Notes: generated from the letters alone by a model not told the origin. 64,000 nt of DNA from Leptodactylus fallax (GCA_947044405.1 CAMRHE010000133.1:1178001-1242000), one strand, 5' to 3'. Counted from the first letter of the stretch, positions 13,100 to 27,492 are shown. Program-made: numbers and translations.

Positions 13100-14740
13100 G
13101 CTGCCAGCAGGAATTGTGAGCCCCCCCACAGTATAATGCTCTACATGGTATATAATGCTCCACAGTATAAAATGCTCTCCTGAGCCCTCCAGTTTCCCCA
13201 CATGGTATATAATGCTCCACAGTGACCCCACACAGTATAAAATGCTCCCCTGAGCCCCCCATTGTGGTCCCACATGGTTTGTAAGGCTCCACACAGTATA
13301 ATACTCCACAGTGGCCCACACAGTATACTACCCCTTAGTGGCCCCAGACAGTACAATATGCTCCCCAGCAGCCCCACACAATATAATATGCTCCATACAG
13401 TATAATATGCACCCCACAATGCCCCCCCAGTATAATGCTCCACAGTGGCCTAACACAGTATAACATGCTCCATAATGACCTCCACACAGTATAATATACT
13501 CCCCAGAGGGGTTCCCCCAGTATAATGCTCCACAGTGGTCCCCCACAGTATAATATGTTCCCCACAGTCCCCCCAGTATAATGCTCTACAATGGCCCCAT
13601 AATACGCTCCCGAAAAGCCCCACACAATATAATACGCTCCACAGTGGCCCCACACAGTATAAAAGGCTCCCCACACTGTCCATTCCCCCAGTATAAAGCT
13701 CCACAGTGGCCCATAGTATAATATGCTCCCCAGAGGGCCCCTGCTAGTATAATGCTCCACAGTGCCCCCTCCAGTATTTTTCTCCACAGTGTCCCCACGC
13801 AATATATTATGCTCCCCAGAGCGTCCCCCCAGTGTAATGTTCCACAGTAGGCCCCACGCAGTATAATATGCTCCCCAGAGGGCCCCCTAGTATAATGCTC
13901 ATTAGTCCCCCCCAAATAATGCCCCACAGTGGCGCCACGCAATATAATATGCTCTGCTGATGCCCCCTCCAGAATAATGCTCCACAGTGACCCCACTCAG
14001 TATAACATGCTCCAGAATGGCCTCCACACAGTATAATATACTGCCCAGAGAGGTTTCCCCAGTATAATACTCACAGTGGCCCAAAACAGTATAATATGCT
14101 CTCCAGAGCCTCCCCCCAGTATAATGCTCCACAGTGGCCCAAAACAGTATAACATGCTCTCCAGAGCCCCCCCCCCAGTATAATGCTCCACGGTGGCCCC
14201 GCACAGTATAATATACTGGGGGGCCCCTCTGGAGAGCATATTATACTGTGTGGAGCCACAGTGGAGCATTATACTGGGGGGGGGGGGGCTCTGGAGAGCA
14301 TATTATACTGTGTGGGGCCACTGTGGAGCATTATACTGGGGAGGGGGCCCTCTGGAGAACATGTTATATTCTGCGGGGCCTCTATGGAGTATTATAAAGT
14401 GGGGGGGGGGCTCTGGAGAGCATGTTATATTCTGTGGGGCCACTTTGGAGCATTATACTGGGGGACCCCTCTGGAGAGCATAATGCTCCAAAGTGGCCCC
14501 ACAGAATATAACATTATCTCCAGAGGCCCCCCCCCCCACACATTATAATTTTCCACAGAGGCCCCACAGAATATAACATGCTATCCAGAGGGCCCCTTCC
14601 CCAGTATAATGCTCCACAGCGGCCCCACACAGTATAATATGCTATCCAGAGGGGGCCCCCAGTATAATATGCTATCCAGAGGGGGCCCCCCAGTATAATA
14701 TGCTATCCAGAGGGGGGCCCCCAGTATACAGTGCTATTAT
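13100..14740. repeat. Minisatellite with internal inversion inside the hAT element
   Basis: Units of about 55-60 bp combine CAGTATAATGCTCCACAGTG with CCCCACACAGTATAATATG and a CTCCCCAGAGGGCC block. From about 14216 to 14480 the units run in reverse orientation (GGAGAGCATATTATACTGTG), then return to forward. This creates inverted-repeat junctions near 14215 and 14480. The many overlapping open frames on both strands are translations of this array. Confidence 0.92.
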
Positions 14741-15306
14741 TATATAATATTCTGGGGTCTCTTCAGACCCCAGAGTATAATAATCGAAGGCCCGGAGTAA
14801 GTAAGGTAAAATAACAAACAGTTATACTCACCTTGTTCTTACCTCACCTGGGCCTCCTTGCGCTGCTCCGCTATCCCCGCCGGCGACCGCTTCTTCTTCT
14901 CTGTGGCTGACGTCACGCATTGTGGACGTCACCTCTGAGGCCTGTGATTGGGCCTCAGTGATTATGTGAGGCACGCCCCACGTGACCGCTGAGGCCAGGC
15001 CTCAGCGCCTCAGCAGTGATGTCCGGAACGCTAGAAGATGACGTCGGACGCCAAGGACAGGTGAGTAAAAATGTTTGTTATTTTTACTCACCTCGGAAAG
15101 GGGCCCTGCTGTTATTGCTTTGGCCGGGCCTGTCTCCGGGATCCGGAGTCATCAGGTTCTGGATCCCGGGGGCTCCTTTGGGGATGGGGCCCTGGGCAAT
15201 TGCCCAGTTTGCCCCCCCCCCTTAACGCCGGCCCTGCATGCATGAGAAGATAACCCGGACACAATAAGGACATCATGGCTGGTTATCAGGAGGGACACTA
15301 CATGTA

Positions 15307-16244
<938 letters not shown>

Positions 16245-16636
16245 TATGAGAAGATAACCCGGACACAATAAGGACATCAGGGCTGGGTTTCTGACAAGTC
16301 CCAGACCATAGAAAGTTCCTGCATTCAAGGTCGTATCCATTGACAACCAATCAAGACAAAAAATGTCACCAATAAGATGGTTAGAAGAAATCTATAAAAC
16401 TCTGCAAAATTTTTAATTTCTTATATTTATAAAAATGTTTCACCTTTAATAGTCTAAATATTAATATGGTTACGTTTATGGGAAAAACACATTTATTGTA
16501 TATTTTGTGTTTCTTGTTTTATTTTTACTGCATAGCACAACATGGTATCTGATTCTAAATTGAGAAATTGGAGTCCTTAACCAAATTCCAAAAAATGTAA
16601 GGGTGGACATTTCTATATATATATATATATAGTAGT

Positions 16637-16740
16637 TTCCAGACATGGCGGCTCAGTAGCGCTGGGGTCCTGGCTTCACATGTGACCAAACATAACATCT
16701 GCATGGAGTTTGTATGTTCTCTTCCCATACTCTAAGATCA
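16637..16740 (-). repeat. L2-like LINE/SINE tail fragment, reverse orientation
   Basis: The segment with GCGCTGGGGTCCTGG and CATGGAGTTTGTATGTTCTC matches, in reverse, the sequence theme of the fragment at 16935-17112. The theme (AACCCAGGACCCCAGCGCTG, ACAAACTC) is recalled as typical of vertebrate L2-related 3' tails; the family was not confirmed by search. Confidence 0.5.
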
Positions 16741-16934
16741 TGTTGGTAAACATACAATACATTGCTCAAAGAAATAGTCTATATACGCTAACATAGTGCA
16801 GTACTTTCGATTCCCACGTATCGCACCATGTCCACCATAGCTTGCGCAGTCTAATTTTTTTCAGAGTCTGAACTTGTCTTCCCTGTGCAGGAGAGTAATG
16901 CTGCCCTCTTCTGGACTTAAACTGTATAACTAGT

Positions 16935-17112
16935 CATTTATTTTACTTATATAGCACCATCATATACCGCAGCGCTTTACAGACATTGTCAGTCACTGTC
17001 CCATGTTTTTTGGAGTGTGAGATGAAACCCACGGAGAATATACAAACTCTTTACAGATGTTGCCCTTGGTTGGATTTGAACCCAGGACCCCAGCGCTGTA
17101 AGGTTGCAGTGA
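16935..17112 (+). repeat. L2-like LINE/SINE tail fragment, forward orientation
   Basis: Contains CCGCAGCGCTTTACAGACAT, a TTTGGAGTGTGAGATGAAACC block and GATTTGAACCCAGGACCCC. Both it and the oppositely oriented copy 200 bp away are diverged. The name is from recognition of the motif theme only. Confidence 0.55.
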
Positions 17113-17931
17113 TAACTTGCTGACAAGGGAAGGCAGCGCTAACAATCCGTGACCGAGTCATATGGGGACACTATTAACGTCGCCAGCTCCATAGAGACTC
17201 ATAGAGAGCCCCGTGGTTATTTTCTGTGGGGCAGAGAGTACTCATGGAAGAAGCATATACTGTATAGTATATTTGTATATATACTACAGTAGTCTGTTCC
17301 CTGTACAGTATGTGTATAAACATAGGGATCATAGAAATATGGGGAGGGGATTCTCTAAATGTTAGAAACCATTCATTGACAGTTTCTTTCACGCATATAA
17401 TTCAGCAACAAATCAGGGTCTGTTCACACATGCCATTTGATGCAGTTTATTGCCATTTTATTTATTAAAACCAAAAATAGAAATCTATAATTTTTTTTGT
17501 AACGTTTTTATTTTCTGATTATAGATATTTTTTTTTCTATTTCCTGTCCATGATTATGGGAGTGGCCATCTTGCCTGAGCTTCTCTTCTGCTCTGTTAAC
17601 AGCATTTAGTGATCTGCTTTATAGCATAGTCATGGCCATCGGCGGCAATAGCCTGGAGCTGACTGTTTGAGGTCTATGGGAGAGTTCTCTGGACATGCTC
17701 AGTGCAGGGAAGGGGAGGAGATAAGCTGTGACATCATCTATTGTCAGTAGTGGATGTAATGATGGGATAGTGGTGTTATCTATAGAGGTGTTATCTTCTG
17801 TCTTGTTTGTGATGTAAATGAGGTCACTGCTGCAATGAAAACCCCTACAATATTTGAAAGTATAAGGATGCTATTAGGCTTTAGTGGCCACAGTGAAAAT
17901 TGCAGGATATTGTACTTTAAAAAAATAAAAA

Positions 17932-17980
<49 letters not shown>

Positions 17981-18978
17981 GTAAAATTCAGAAATTCTTA
18001 AAAATATGTTTCTCATAAAAACAAGAAATTTTACTTAAAATTTAAGGCTATTTTTGGTGACATATCCCTTTAAATCATTATCGGAGTTTTCTAGAACACC
18101 TTAGTTATCAATATAATGAGTAGGTGTCTAACCCTTCAGTGGAGTGCTGCCGTCTCTTCATTCAGTTGACCTACCGTGGTGTGGAGAGTTGGGCACCTGC
18201 CAATTTCACAATGGATTACCCTAAATTGCAGTGCCATATATTCTGTAGTGGCTGTATCAGGTATTGCAGCTCAAATCATGCAAGTGAATTGGACTAAACT
18301 GCAATACTAGGCTTAGCCACTACCAAAAGTATGGCACTGTGCCTAATAAACAATGTTTGGGAGAGCCACGGACCACATACATGATGTCCTATCAGTTTTT
18401 CTGCTGCTAATAATCACATTATGGTTAAAACACATTTGTCTTTCAGCCAGGGGGCTTGTACAATAAGGAGCAGTCTGCCCCTCCGACTACATCCATTACT
18501 GATAATGTTCTTCCATTCTGTCAGGAGTAACTATACAATTGCAAACATGTATCTGAGAAAAGCCCAAGTGACCATAATATAGGAGATCCAGGAACACCGA
18601 GCTGGAAATACAGGGCAAATACATGCAGGCAAGCAGCTAAAACACCAGAAAAAAAAGAGTCTATGAGCACAGTCAGTAAAGCTGCTGCTGTCTGTGAATA
18701 AGATCTCATCTGTAGTCACACAAGCAGCGAGAAGCACATACAAGTACATGGAAGATTTTTCTTGCATTGTAAACTTTGAGATTTGCAGAATGCTCTTTCT
18801 TTTGCACACAACAACAGCTTGCAGACGAGTATGTGCAGGCTGTGAGCAGAATCAACCCCTCCCCTCTCCATTTACTATATAAAGAGAGAAAAGGACCGCC
18901 CCGACATTCTACAAGATAAGCAAGACAGAATGGAATGTATCTAGGGACAGACTTCTTTAGTAACAAAGAAGTGAGCAG
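17113..18978. other. Intergenic; (TA)n at about 17941-17974, otherwise nothing recognised
   Basis: A TA dinucleotide run of about 34 bp is the only clear feature. A CTATATAAAG word at about 18873 resembles a TATA box, but no gene was found downstream. Confidence 0.5.
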
Positions 18979-19888
18979 TAGTGTTGAGCGAACCCGTTGA
19001 AGTTTGGGTTCCATGCATTCCGCCAAACTTTGCCCAAAGTTCGGTTCGGGTACCCGAACTTGACCCGAACCCGAACCCCATTGAAATCAATGGGGACCCG
19101 AACTTTTTGACCCAAAAATGGCTGTAATACTTTTTTTTTTTTAAACTTTTTAGTGATGTCCCACTATGGGACCTGAACCAGCAATACACTGATCACTGGT
19201 TCAGCACTATAGACTGCAATACACATGTATTGCAGTCTATAGAAGAAGTCAGCCTATGCAGACGCATAGGCTGACTTCCTATCTTCTTGGCAGGATCAAC
19301 AAGGTACTGGGATCGCCTAGCAGCCTGGGGTCACTGGCCAGACCCCAGTCTGCAGAAGATACATATGGACACCCCCCCCCGATCTCACCGTGGGTGGTGC
19401 CGAGGGGGTTAAGGAGCAGAGTGGTAGCTGTCAGTTACAGCTAACACCCACTCCCGATGCTGCCTGCAGCATTCATTTTCAATGACAAACACCTAAGGTC
19501 AATAGCGACCTTGGCATCTTAAGGGTTAAACAGCGGGGATCAGTGTTATCACCATCCCCGCTGTTGCAGCAGGAGCCTGGCTGTCAGATACAGCCGGGCT
19601 CCCACAGTGATCGCACGGGCTCTGCTTCTGAGCCTGCTTTATCACCATCACATACGTGTACGTGGGGATGCGGTAACTACTCACATTCTCCTACGTACAT
19701 GTAGGTGGCAATGCGTGAAGGGGTTAAAGCGGGTTGATTAGATGCTCAGCAGTCAATAAACCAGCTTTAGAGATGAGCCGAACCTGGACCCGAACTTCAG
19801 CGCTGACGTTTGGGGTCGGGTTTGGTTACCCGAATGCATGAAGTTTGGCACGGAACCGAACTGTGCAGTTCGGGTTCGCTCAACACTA
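18979..19888. mobile_element. hAT-type MITE, 910 bp, 8-bp target duplication
   Basis: The inverted ends TAGTGTTGAGCGAACCCG and CGGGTTCGCTCAACACTA are perfect over 17 or more bases. The direct repeat GTGAGCAG flanks both (18971-18978 and 19889-19896). This is the hAT signature. Subterminal regions are rich in CGAACTT/GGGTTCGGG words on both arms. No transposase frame is present. Two perfect hairpins lie side by side inside (19207-19278). Confidence 0.88.
19207..19278. repeat. Two adjacent perfect hairpins inside the hAT MITE
   Basis: Hairpin 1 (19207-19242) has 15-bp arms CTATAGACTGCAATA/TATTGCAGTCTATAG around a 6-base loop. Hairpin 2 (19245-19278) has 15-bp arms GAAGTCAGCCTATGC/GCATAGGCTGACTTC around a 4-base loop. 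Only two bases separate them. Confidence 0.93.
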
Positions 19889-19896
19889 GTGAGCAG

Positions 19897-21295
19897 TAAA
19901 TTAGCTAGAAGGGAGACACCTAGTGGCAGGAACTTTACAGAGGTTTATAAAGTAGAAAACAGCAACATTTTTAATTAAAGTACATTACATTTTGGTTAAG
20001 AATCCCATGCACTAAGTTGTCTGAAAAGTTAGTAACCATATAAAGGAGTTTTCTAGAATATATATTTTTTAATGACCTGGGGGGAAGGGGAGAAGACAGC
20101 TAGCCCCCTGATGTATCAGCAGATTAGGGTTGCATTCAATGCTAATTTTATACAGTGCATGAACCCAGAAGCAGATAGCTCCATACATTGTCTAGTGGCC
20201 AGGTGGTGTTACTGCAGCTCTGCTCCTTTTGACATCATTGGACATGCAGGATCCTTTTGTTGTTAATGTTAAAGCTTGACCTTTTAAGCTGTCCAATATT
20301 GTATAAACATGGCTGCTTAAAAAAAAAAATAAAAATAGCACCACACCTGTAAAGAGGTTGTGTGTGGTATTGCAGTTTAACCATATTCACTTCAATAGCG
20401 CTTGGCTGTAATACAAGACACAAACTGCGGAAAAATGTGGCACTGTTTTTGAAAAAAAAAGCAGCTGTGCTTCTCTAATCCTTGAATACCCCTTAAAGGG
20501 GTTGTCCAAGGAGTTTAATTTAACTTGTTTCCTTTTTTCAAGCTGCACCAGGGGGTTGTGGGCTGGCGTTAACCCCAGGTCATGTGATTGGAATCAGCAG
20601 TCGGCCCTTGGGTTGCTCCGCCTCCTCCCTTCACTTACATTTTCACAGATTACATGTGCTATGGGGGCTGATTTATAGTAAGTCAACCCCCATATGGTAA
20701 CTAACTGTGAAAACGGGAGAGGAGGGTGGAGGTGGGCCAGGTGATCTGACTACGTGACCCCAGGCCGGAATCAGACCAAAAAACCCCAAGTTCAGCTTGA
20801 AAAGAAGTAATTTACACTAAACTCGTTGGCGAACCCTTTAAATCTAGCCCTGGATAACTTAGCTATGAAATATATCCATATATCCAAATATATATTTTAT
20901 TTAAAAAAATAATAAATTGTATGTCATTCTGCTATTTATCCACAAGGTGGCACTGTAGTCACAAAAAAATCATGTTCTACTTAGTTGAGGACTTGCTGCC
21001 CCCTTGTGAAATTAAGTTAATTCATCTGTTTTCTACCAGATAATATTATTTGTGAAATCACTAGAAAACATATGGAATGGTAGGAAGAAGAAAAATAAGA
21101 AAGTCTGAGAACAATGCGTGTTCTGTACCCAGAATATAATGTTCTAATTGGTCAGACATAATACAAGACTATTTATACAGAGCGGAATAATGGAAATAAC
21201 AGAAAATATAGAGAAAAGTGAAAAATTATAGATTCTACAGGAAGTACTAAAATGTGGCAACCTGTGTATAATATAGTAAACTTTTAATACTGGTA
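19897..21295. other. Intergenic with decayed TTAA-type repeats
   Basis: CCCTTAAAGGGGTTGTCC at about 20490-20508 marks where two relic elements abut: one ends ...GAATACCCCTTAA, the next begins AGGGGTTGTCCAAGG. The same GGGGTTGTCC theme recurs at 34.2 and 34.56 kb and, in reverse, near 54.5 kb. No coding sequence was seen. Confidence 0.45.
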
Positions 21296-24200
21296 TATAG
21301 AAGAGAAGTCACTGCCCATAAGAGCTTACACTCTACAGGAGAGAGGTCTCTGCCCATAAGAGCTTACACTCTACAGGAGAGAGGACCCTGCCCATAAGAG
21401 CTTACACTCTACAGGAGAGAGGACCCTGCCCATAAGAGCTTACACTCTACAGGAGAGAGGTCTCTGCCCATAAGAGCTTACACTGTACAGGAGAGAGGTC
21501 CTTGCCCATAAGAGCTTACACTGTACAGGAGAGAGGACCCTGTCCATAAGAGCTTACACTGTACTGGAGAGAGGTCCCTGCCCATAAGAGCTTACACTCT
21601 ACAGGAGAGAGGTCCCTGCCCATAAGAGCTTACACTCTACAGGAGAGAGAACCCTGCCCATAAGAGCTTACATTCTACAGGAGAGAGGACCCTGCCCATA
21701 AGAGCTTACACTCTACAGGAAAGAGGTCCCTGCCCATAAGAGCTTACACTGTACAGGAGAGAGGTCCCTGCCCATAAGAGCTTACACTCTACAGGAGAGA
21801 GGACCCTGCCCATAAGAGCTTACACTCTACAGGAGAGAGGGGCCTGCCCATAAGAGCTTACACTGTACAGGAGAGAGGACCCTGCCCATAAGAGCTTACA
21901 ATGTACTGTACAGGAGAGAGGTCCCTGTCCATAAGAGCTTACACTCTACAGGAGAGCGGACCTTGCCCATAAGAGCTTACACTGTACTGGAGAGAGGTCC
22001 CTGCCCATAAGAGCTTACACTCTACATGAGAGAGGACCCTGCCCATAAGAGCTTACACTGTACAGGAGAGAGGACCCTGCCCATAAGAGCTTACACTCTA
22101 CAGGAGAGAGGTCCCTGCCCATAAGAGCTTACACTCTACAGGAGAGAGGACCCTGCCCATAAGAGCTTACACTGTACAGGAGAGAGGACCCTGCCCATAA
22201 GAGCTTACACTCTACAGGAGAGAGAACCCTGCCCATAAGAGCTTACACTCTACAGTAGAGAGATCCCTGCCCATAAGAGCTTACACTGTACAGGAGAGAG
22301 GACCCTGCCCATAAGTGCTTACACTATACAGGAGAGAGGTCCCTGGCGATAAGAGCTTACACTGTACAGGAGAGAGGATCCTGCCCGTAAGAGCTTACAC
22401 TGTACAGGAGAGAGGATCCTGCCCATAAGAGCTTACACTCTACAGGAGAGAGGACCCTGCCCATAAGAGCTTACACTGTACAGGAGAGAGGACCCTGCCC
22501 ATAAGAGCTTACACTCTACAGGAGAGAGGACCCTGCCCATAAGAGCTTACACTGTACAGGAGAGAGGTCCCTGCCCATAAGAGCTTACACTCTACAGGAG
22601 AGAGGCCCTGCCCATAAGAGCTTACACTCTACAGGAGAGAGGACCCTGCCCATAAGAGCTTACACTCTACAGGAGAGAGATCCCTGCCCATAAGAGCTTA
22701 CACTCTACAGGAGAGAGGACCCTGCCCTTAAGAGCTTACACTCTACAGGAGAGAGGACCCTGTCCATAAGAGCTTACAGTCTACAGGAGAGAGATCCCTG
22801 CCCATAAGAGCTTACACTCTACAGGAGAGAGATCCCTGCCCATAAGAGCTTACACTCTACAGGATGGAGGACCCTGCCCATAAGAGCTTACACTGTACAG
22901 GAGAGAGGGCCCTGCCCATAAGTGCTTACACTATACAGGAGAGAGGTCCCTGGCGATAAGAGCTTACACTGTACAGGAGAGAGGATCCTGCCCGTAAGAG
23001 CTTACACTGTACAGGAGAGAGGACCCTGCCCATAAGAGCTTACACTCTACAGGAGAGAGGACCCTGCCCATAAGAGCTTACACTGTACAGGAGAGAGGAC
23101 CCTGCCCATAAGAGCTTACACTCTACAGGAGAGAGATCCCTGCCCATAAGAGCTTACACTCTACAGGATGGAGGACCCTGCCCATAAGAGCTTACACTCT
23201 ACAGGAGAGAGGTCCCTGGCGATAAGAGCTTACACTGTACAGGAGAGAGGTCCCTGCCCATAAGAGCTTACACTGTACAGGAGAGAGGACCCTGCCCATA
23301 AGAGCTTACACTCTACAGGAGAGAGGACCCTGCCCATAAGAGCTTACACTGTACAGGAGAGAGGACCCTGCCCATAAGAGCTTACACTCTACAGGAGAGA
23401 GGACCCTGCCCATAAGAGCTTACACTGTACAGGAGAGAGGACCCTGCCCATAAGAGCTTACACTCTACAGGAGAGAGGCCCTGCCCATAAGACCTTACAC
23501 TCTACAGGAGAGAGGACCCTGCCCATAAGAGCTTACACTCTACAGGAGAGAGATCCCTGCCCATAAGAGCTTACACTCTACAGGAGAGAGGACCCTGCCC
23601 ATAAGAGCTTACACTCTACAGGAGAGAGGACCCTGCCCATAAGAGCTTACACTCTACAGGAGAGAGGACCCTGCCCATAAGAGCTTACACTCTACAGGAG
23701 AGAGGACCCTGCCCATAAGAGCTTACAGTCTACAGGAGAGAGATCCCTGCCCATAAGAGCTTACACTCTACAGGATGGAGGACCCTGCCCATAAGAGCTT
23801 ACACTCTACAGGAGAGAGGACTCTGCCCATAAGAGCTTACACTCTACAGGAGAGAGGTTCCTGCCCATAAGAGCTTACACTCTACAGGAGAGAGATCCCT
23901 GCCCATAAGAGCTTACACTGTACAGGAGAGAGGACCCTGCCCATAAGAGCTTACACTCTACAGGAGAGAGGTCCCTGCCCATAAGAGCTTACACTGTACA
24001 GGAGAGAGGACCCTGCCCATAAGACCTTACACTCTACAGGAGAGAGGTCCCTGCACATAAGAGCTTACACTCTACAGGAGAGAGGACCCTGCCCATAAGA
24101 GCTTACACTCTACAGGAGAGAGGACCCTGCCCATAAGAGCTTACAGTCTACAGGAGAGAGATCCCTGCCCATAAGAGCTTACACTCTACAGGATGGAGGA

Positions 24201-27200
24201 CCCTGCCCATAAGAGCTTACACTCTACAGGAGAGAGGACCCTGCCCATAAGAGCTTACACTCTACAGGAGAGAGGACCCTGTCCATAAGAGCTTACAGTC
24301 TACAGGAGAGAGATCCCTGCCCATAAGAGCTTACACTCTACAGGAGAGAGATCCCTGCCCATAAGAGCTTACACTCTACAGGATGGAGGACCCTGCCCAT
24401 AAGAGCTTACACTGTACAGGAGAGAGGACCCTGCCCATAAGTGCTTACACTATACAGGAGAGAGGTCCCTGGCGATAAGAGCTTACACTGTACAGGAGAG
24501 AGGATCCTGCCCGTAAGAGCTTACACTGTACAGGAGAGAGGACCCTGCCCATAAGAGCTTACACTCTACAGGAGAGAGGACCCTGCCCATAAGAGCTTAC
24601 ACTGTACAGGAGAGAGGACCCTGCCCATAAGAGCTTACACTCTACAGGAGAGAGGACCCTGCCCATAAGAGCTTACACTGTACAGGAGAGAGGACCCTGC
24701 CCATAAGAGCTTACACTCTACAGGAGAGAGGCCCTGCTCATAAGACCTTACACTCTACAGGAGAGAGGACCCTGCCCATAAGAGCTTACACTCTACAGGA
24801 GAGAGATCCCTGCCCATAAGAGCTTACACTCTACAGGATGGAGGACCCTGCCCATAAGAGCTTACACTCTACAGGAGAGAGGTCCCTGGCGATAAGAGCT
24901 TACACTGTACAGGAGAGAGGTCCCTGCCCATAAGAGCTTACACTGTACAGGAGAGAGGACCCTGCCCATAAGAGCTTACACTCTACAGGAGAGAGGACCC
25001 TGCCCATAAGAGCTTACACTGTACAGGAGAGAGGACCCTGCCCATAAGAGCTTACACTCTACAGGAGAGAGGACCCTGCCCATAAGAGCTTACACTGTAC
25101 AGGAGAGAGGACCCTGCCCATAAGAGCTTACACTCTACAGGAGAGAGGCCCTGCCCATAAGACCTTACACTCTACAGGAGAGAGGACCCTGCCCATAAGA
25201 GCTTACACTCTACAGGAGAGAGATCCCTGCCCATAAGAGCTTACACTCTACAGGAGAGAGGACCCTGCCCATAAGAGCTTACACTCTACAGGAGAGAGGA
25301 CCCTGCCCATAAGAGCTTACACTCTACAGGAGAGAGGACCCTGTCCATAAGAGCTTACACTCTACAGGAGAGAGGACCCTGCCCATAAGAGCTTACAGTC
25401 TACAGGAGAGAGATCCCTGCCCATAAGAGCTTACACTCTACAGGATGGAGGACCCTGCCCATAAGAGCTTACACTCTACAGGAGAGAGGACCCTGCCCAT
25501 AAGAGCTTACACTCTACAGGAGAGAGGTTCCTGCCCATAAGAGCTTACACTCTACAGGAGAGAGATCCCTGCCCATAAGAGCTTACACTGTACAGGAGAG
25601 AGGACCCTGCCCATAAGAGCTTACACTCTACAGGAGAGAGGTCCCTGCCCATAAGAGCTTACACTGTACAGGAGAGAGGACCCTGCCCATAAGACCTTAC
25701 ACTCTACAGGAGAGAGGTCCCTGCACATAAGAGCTTACACTCTACAGGAGAGAGGACCCTGCCCATAAGAGCTTACACTCTACAGGAGAGAGGACCCTGC
25801 CCATAAGAGCTTACAGTCTACAGGAGAGAGATCCCTGCCCATAAGAGCTTACACTCTACAGGATGGAGGACCCTGCCCATAAGAGCTTACACTCTACAGG
25901 AGAGAGGTCCCTGGCGATAAGAGCTTACACTGTACAGGAGAGAGTTCCCTGCCCATAAGAGCTTACACTGTACAGGAGAGAGGACCCTGCCCATAAGAGC
26001 TTACACTCTACAGGAGAGAGGACCCTGCCCATAAGAGCTTACACTGTACAGGAGAGAGGACCCTGCCCATAAGAGCTTACACTCTACAGGAGAGAGGACC
26101 CTGCCCATAAGAGCTTACACTGTACAGGAGAGAGGACCCTGCCCATAAGAGCTTACACTCTACAGGAGAGAGGCCCTGCCCATAAGACCTTACACTCTAC
26201 AGGAGAGAGGACCCTGCCCATAAGAGCTTACACTCTACAGGAGAGAGATCCCTGCCCATAAGAGCTTACACTCTACAGGAGAGAGATCCCTGCCCATAAG
26301 AGCTTACACTCTACAGGAGAGAGGACCCTGCCCATAAGAGCTTACACTCTACAGGAGAGAGGACCCTGCCCATAAGAGCTTACACTCTACAGGAGAGAGG
26401 ACCCTGCCCATAAGAGCTTACAGTCTACAGGAGAGAGATCCCTGCCCATAAGAGCTTACACTCTACAGGATGGAGGACCCTGCCCATAAGAGCTTACACT
26501 CTACAGGAGAGAGGACCCTGCCCATAAGAGCTTACACTCTACAGGAGAGAGGTTCCTGCCCATAAGAGCTTACACTCTACAGGAGAGAGATCCCTGCCCA
26601 TAAGAGCTTACACTGTACAGGAGAGAGGACCCTGCCCATAAGAGCTTACACTCTACAGGAGAGAGGTCCCTGCCCATAAGAGCTTACACTGTACAGGAGA
26701 GAGGACCCTGCCCATAAGACCTTACACTCTACAGGAGAGAGGTCCCTGCCCATAAGAGCTTACACTCTACAGGAGAGAGGACCCTGCCCATAAGAGCTTA
26801 CACTCTACAGGAGAGAGGACCCTGCCCATAAGAGCTTACAGTCTACAGGAGAGAGATCCCTGCCCATAAGAGCTTACACTCTACAGGATGGAGGACCCTG
26901 CCCATAAGAGCTTACACTCTACAGGAGAGAGGACCCTGCCCATAAGAGCTTACACTCTACAGGAGAGAGGACCCTGCCCATAAGAGCTTACACTCTACAG
27001 GAGAGAGATCCCTGCCCATAAGAGCTTACACTGTACAGGAGAGAGGTCCCTGCCCATAAGAGCTTACACTCTACAGGAGAGAGGACCCTGCCCATAAGAG
27101 CTTACACTCTACAGGAGAGAGGACCCTGCCCATAAGAGCTTACAGTCTACAGGAGAGAGATCCCTGCCCATAAGAGCTTACACTCTACAGGATGGAGGAC

Positions 27201-27492
27201 CCTGCCCATAAGAGCTTACACTCTACAGGAGAGAGGACCCTGCCCATAAGAGCTTACACTCTACAGGAGAGAGGACCCTGCCCATAAGAGCTTACACTCT
27301 ACAGGAGAGAGATCCCTGCCCATAAGAGCTTACACTGTACAGGAGAGAGGTCCCTGCCCATAAGAGCTTACACTCTACAGGAGAGAGGACCCTGCCCATA
27401 AGAGCTTACACTCTACAGGAGAGAGGACCCTGCCCATAAGAGCTTACACTATACAGGAGAGAGGACCGTGCCCATAAGAGCTTACACTGTAC
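21296..27492. repeat. 38-bp minisatellite, array 2 (about 6.2 kb, about 163 units)
   Basis: Same unit and orientation as array 1 (CCCATAAGAGCTTACACTCT core), 13.3 kb away. Higher-order structure is visible from the GGATGG variant at 23166, 23773, 24191, 24836, 25443, 25861, 26468 and 26886. The spacings 607 and 418 alternate, giving a block of about 1,025 bp (27 units less one base) present three times, with an extra 645 bp inserted between the first and second. Variants GGCGATAAGAG and CCCGTAAGAG mark a second duplicated block. Confidence 0.97.

Larger units (their letters stand above)
12128..15236. mobile_element. hAT-type non-autonomous transposon, 3.1 kb, with exact 8-bp target duplication
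   Basis: The ends are CAGGGCCGG (left) and CCGGCCCTG (right), with a further shared subterminal GGGGCCCTGGGCAA. The 8-bp direct repeat CATGCATG lies immediately outside both ends (12120-12127 and 15237-15244), and the flanks rejoin into an uninterrupted 63-bp array unit, so the boundaries are firm. An 8-bp duplication with CAG...CTG ends is typical of hAT elements. The interior has no transposase; it holds two expanded tandem arrays (12340-12800 and 13100-14740) and a unique GC-rich right part with several CGTCA and CACGTG words. Confidence 0.88.

Noticed and set aside
12822..14548. Many overlapping frames rich in Tyr, Cys, Gly on both strands
   Set aside because: Shadows of the hAT-internal minisatellite and its inverted part.
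18866..18960. TATA-like CTATATAAAG with a possible promoter
   Set aside because: No downstream exon or conserved gene could be found on that strand.
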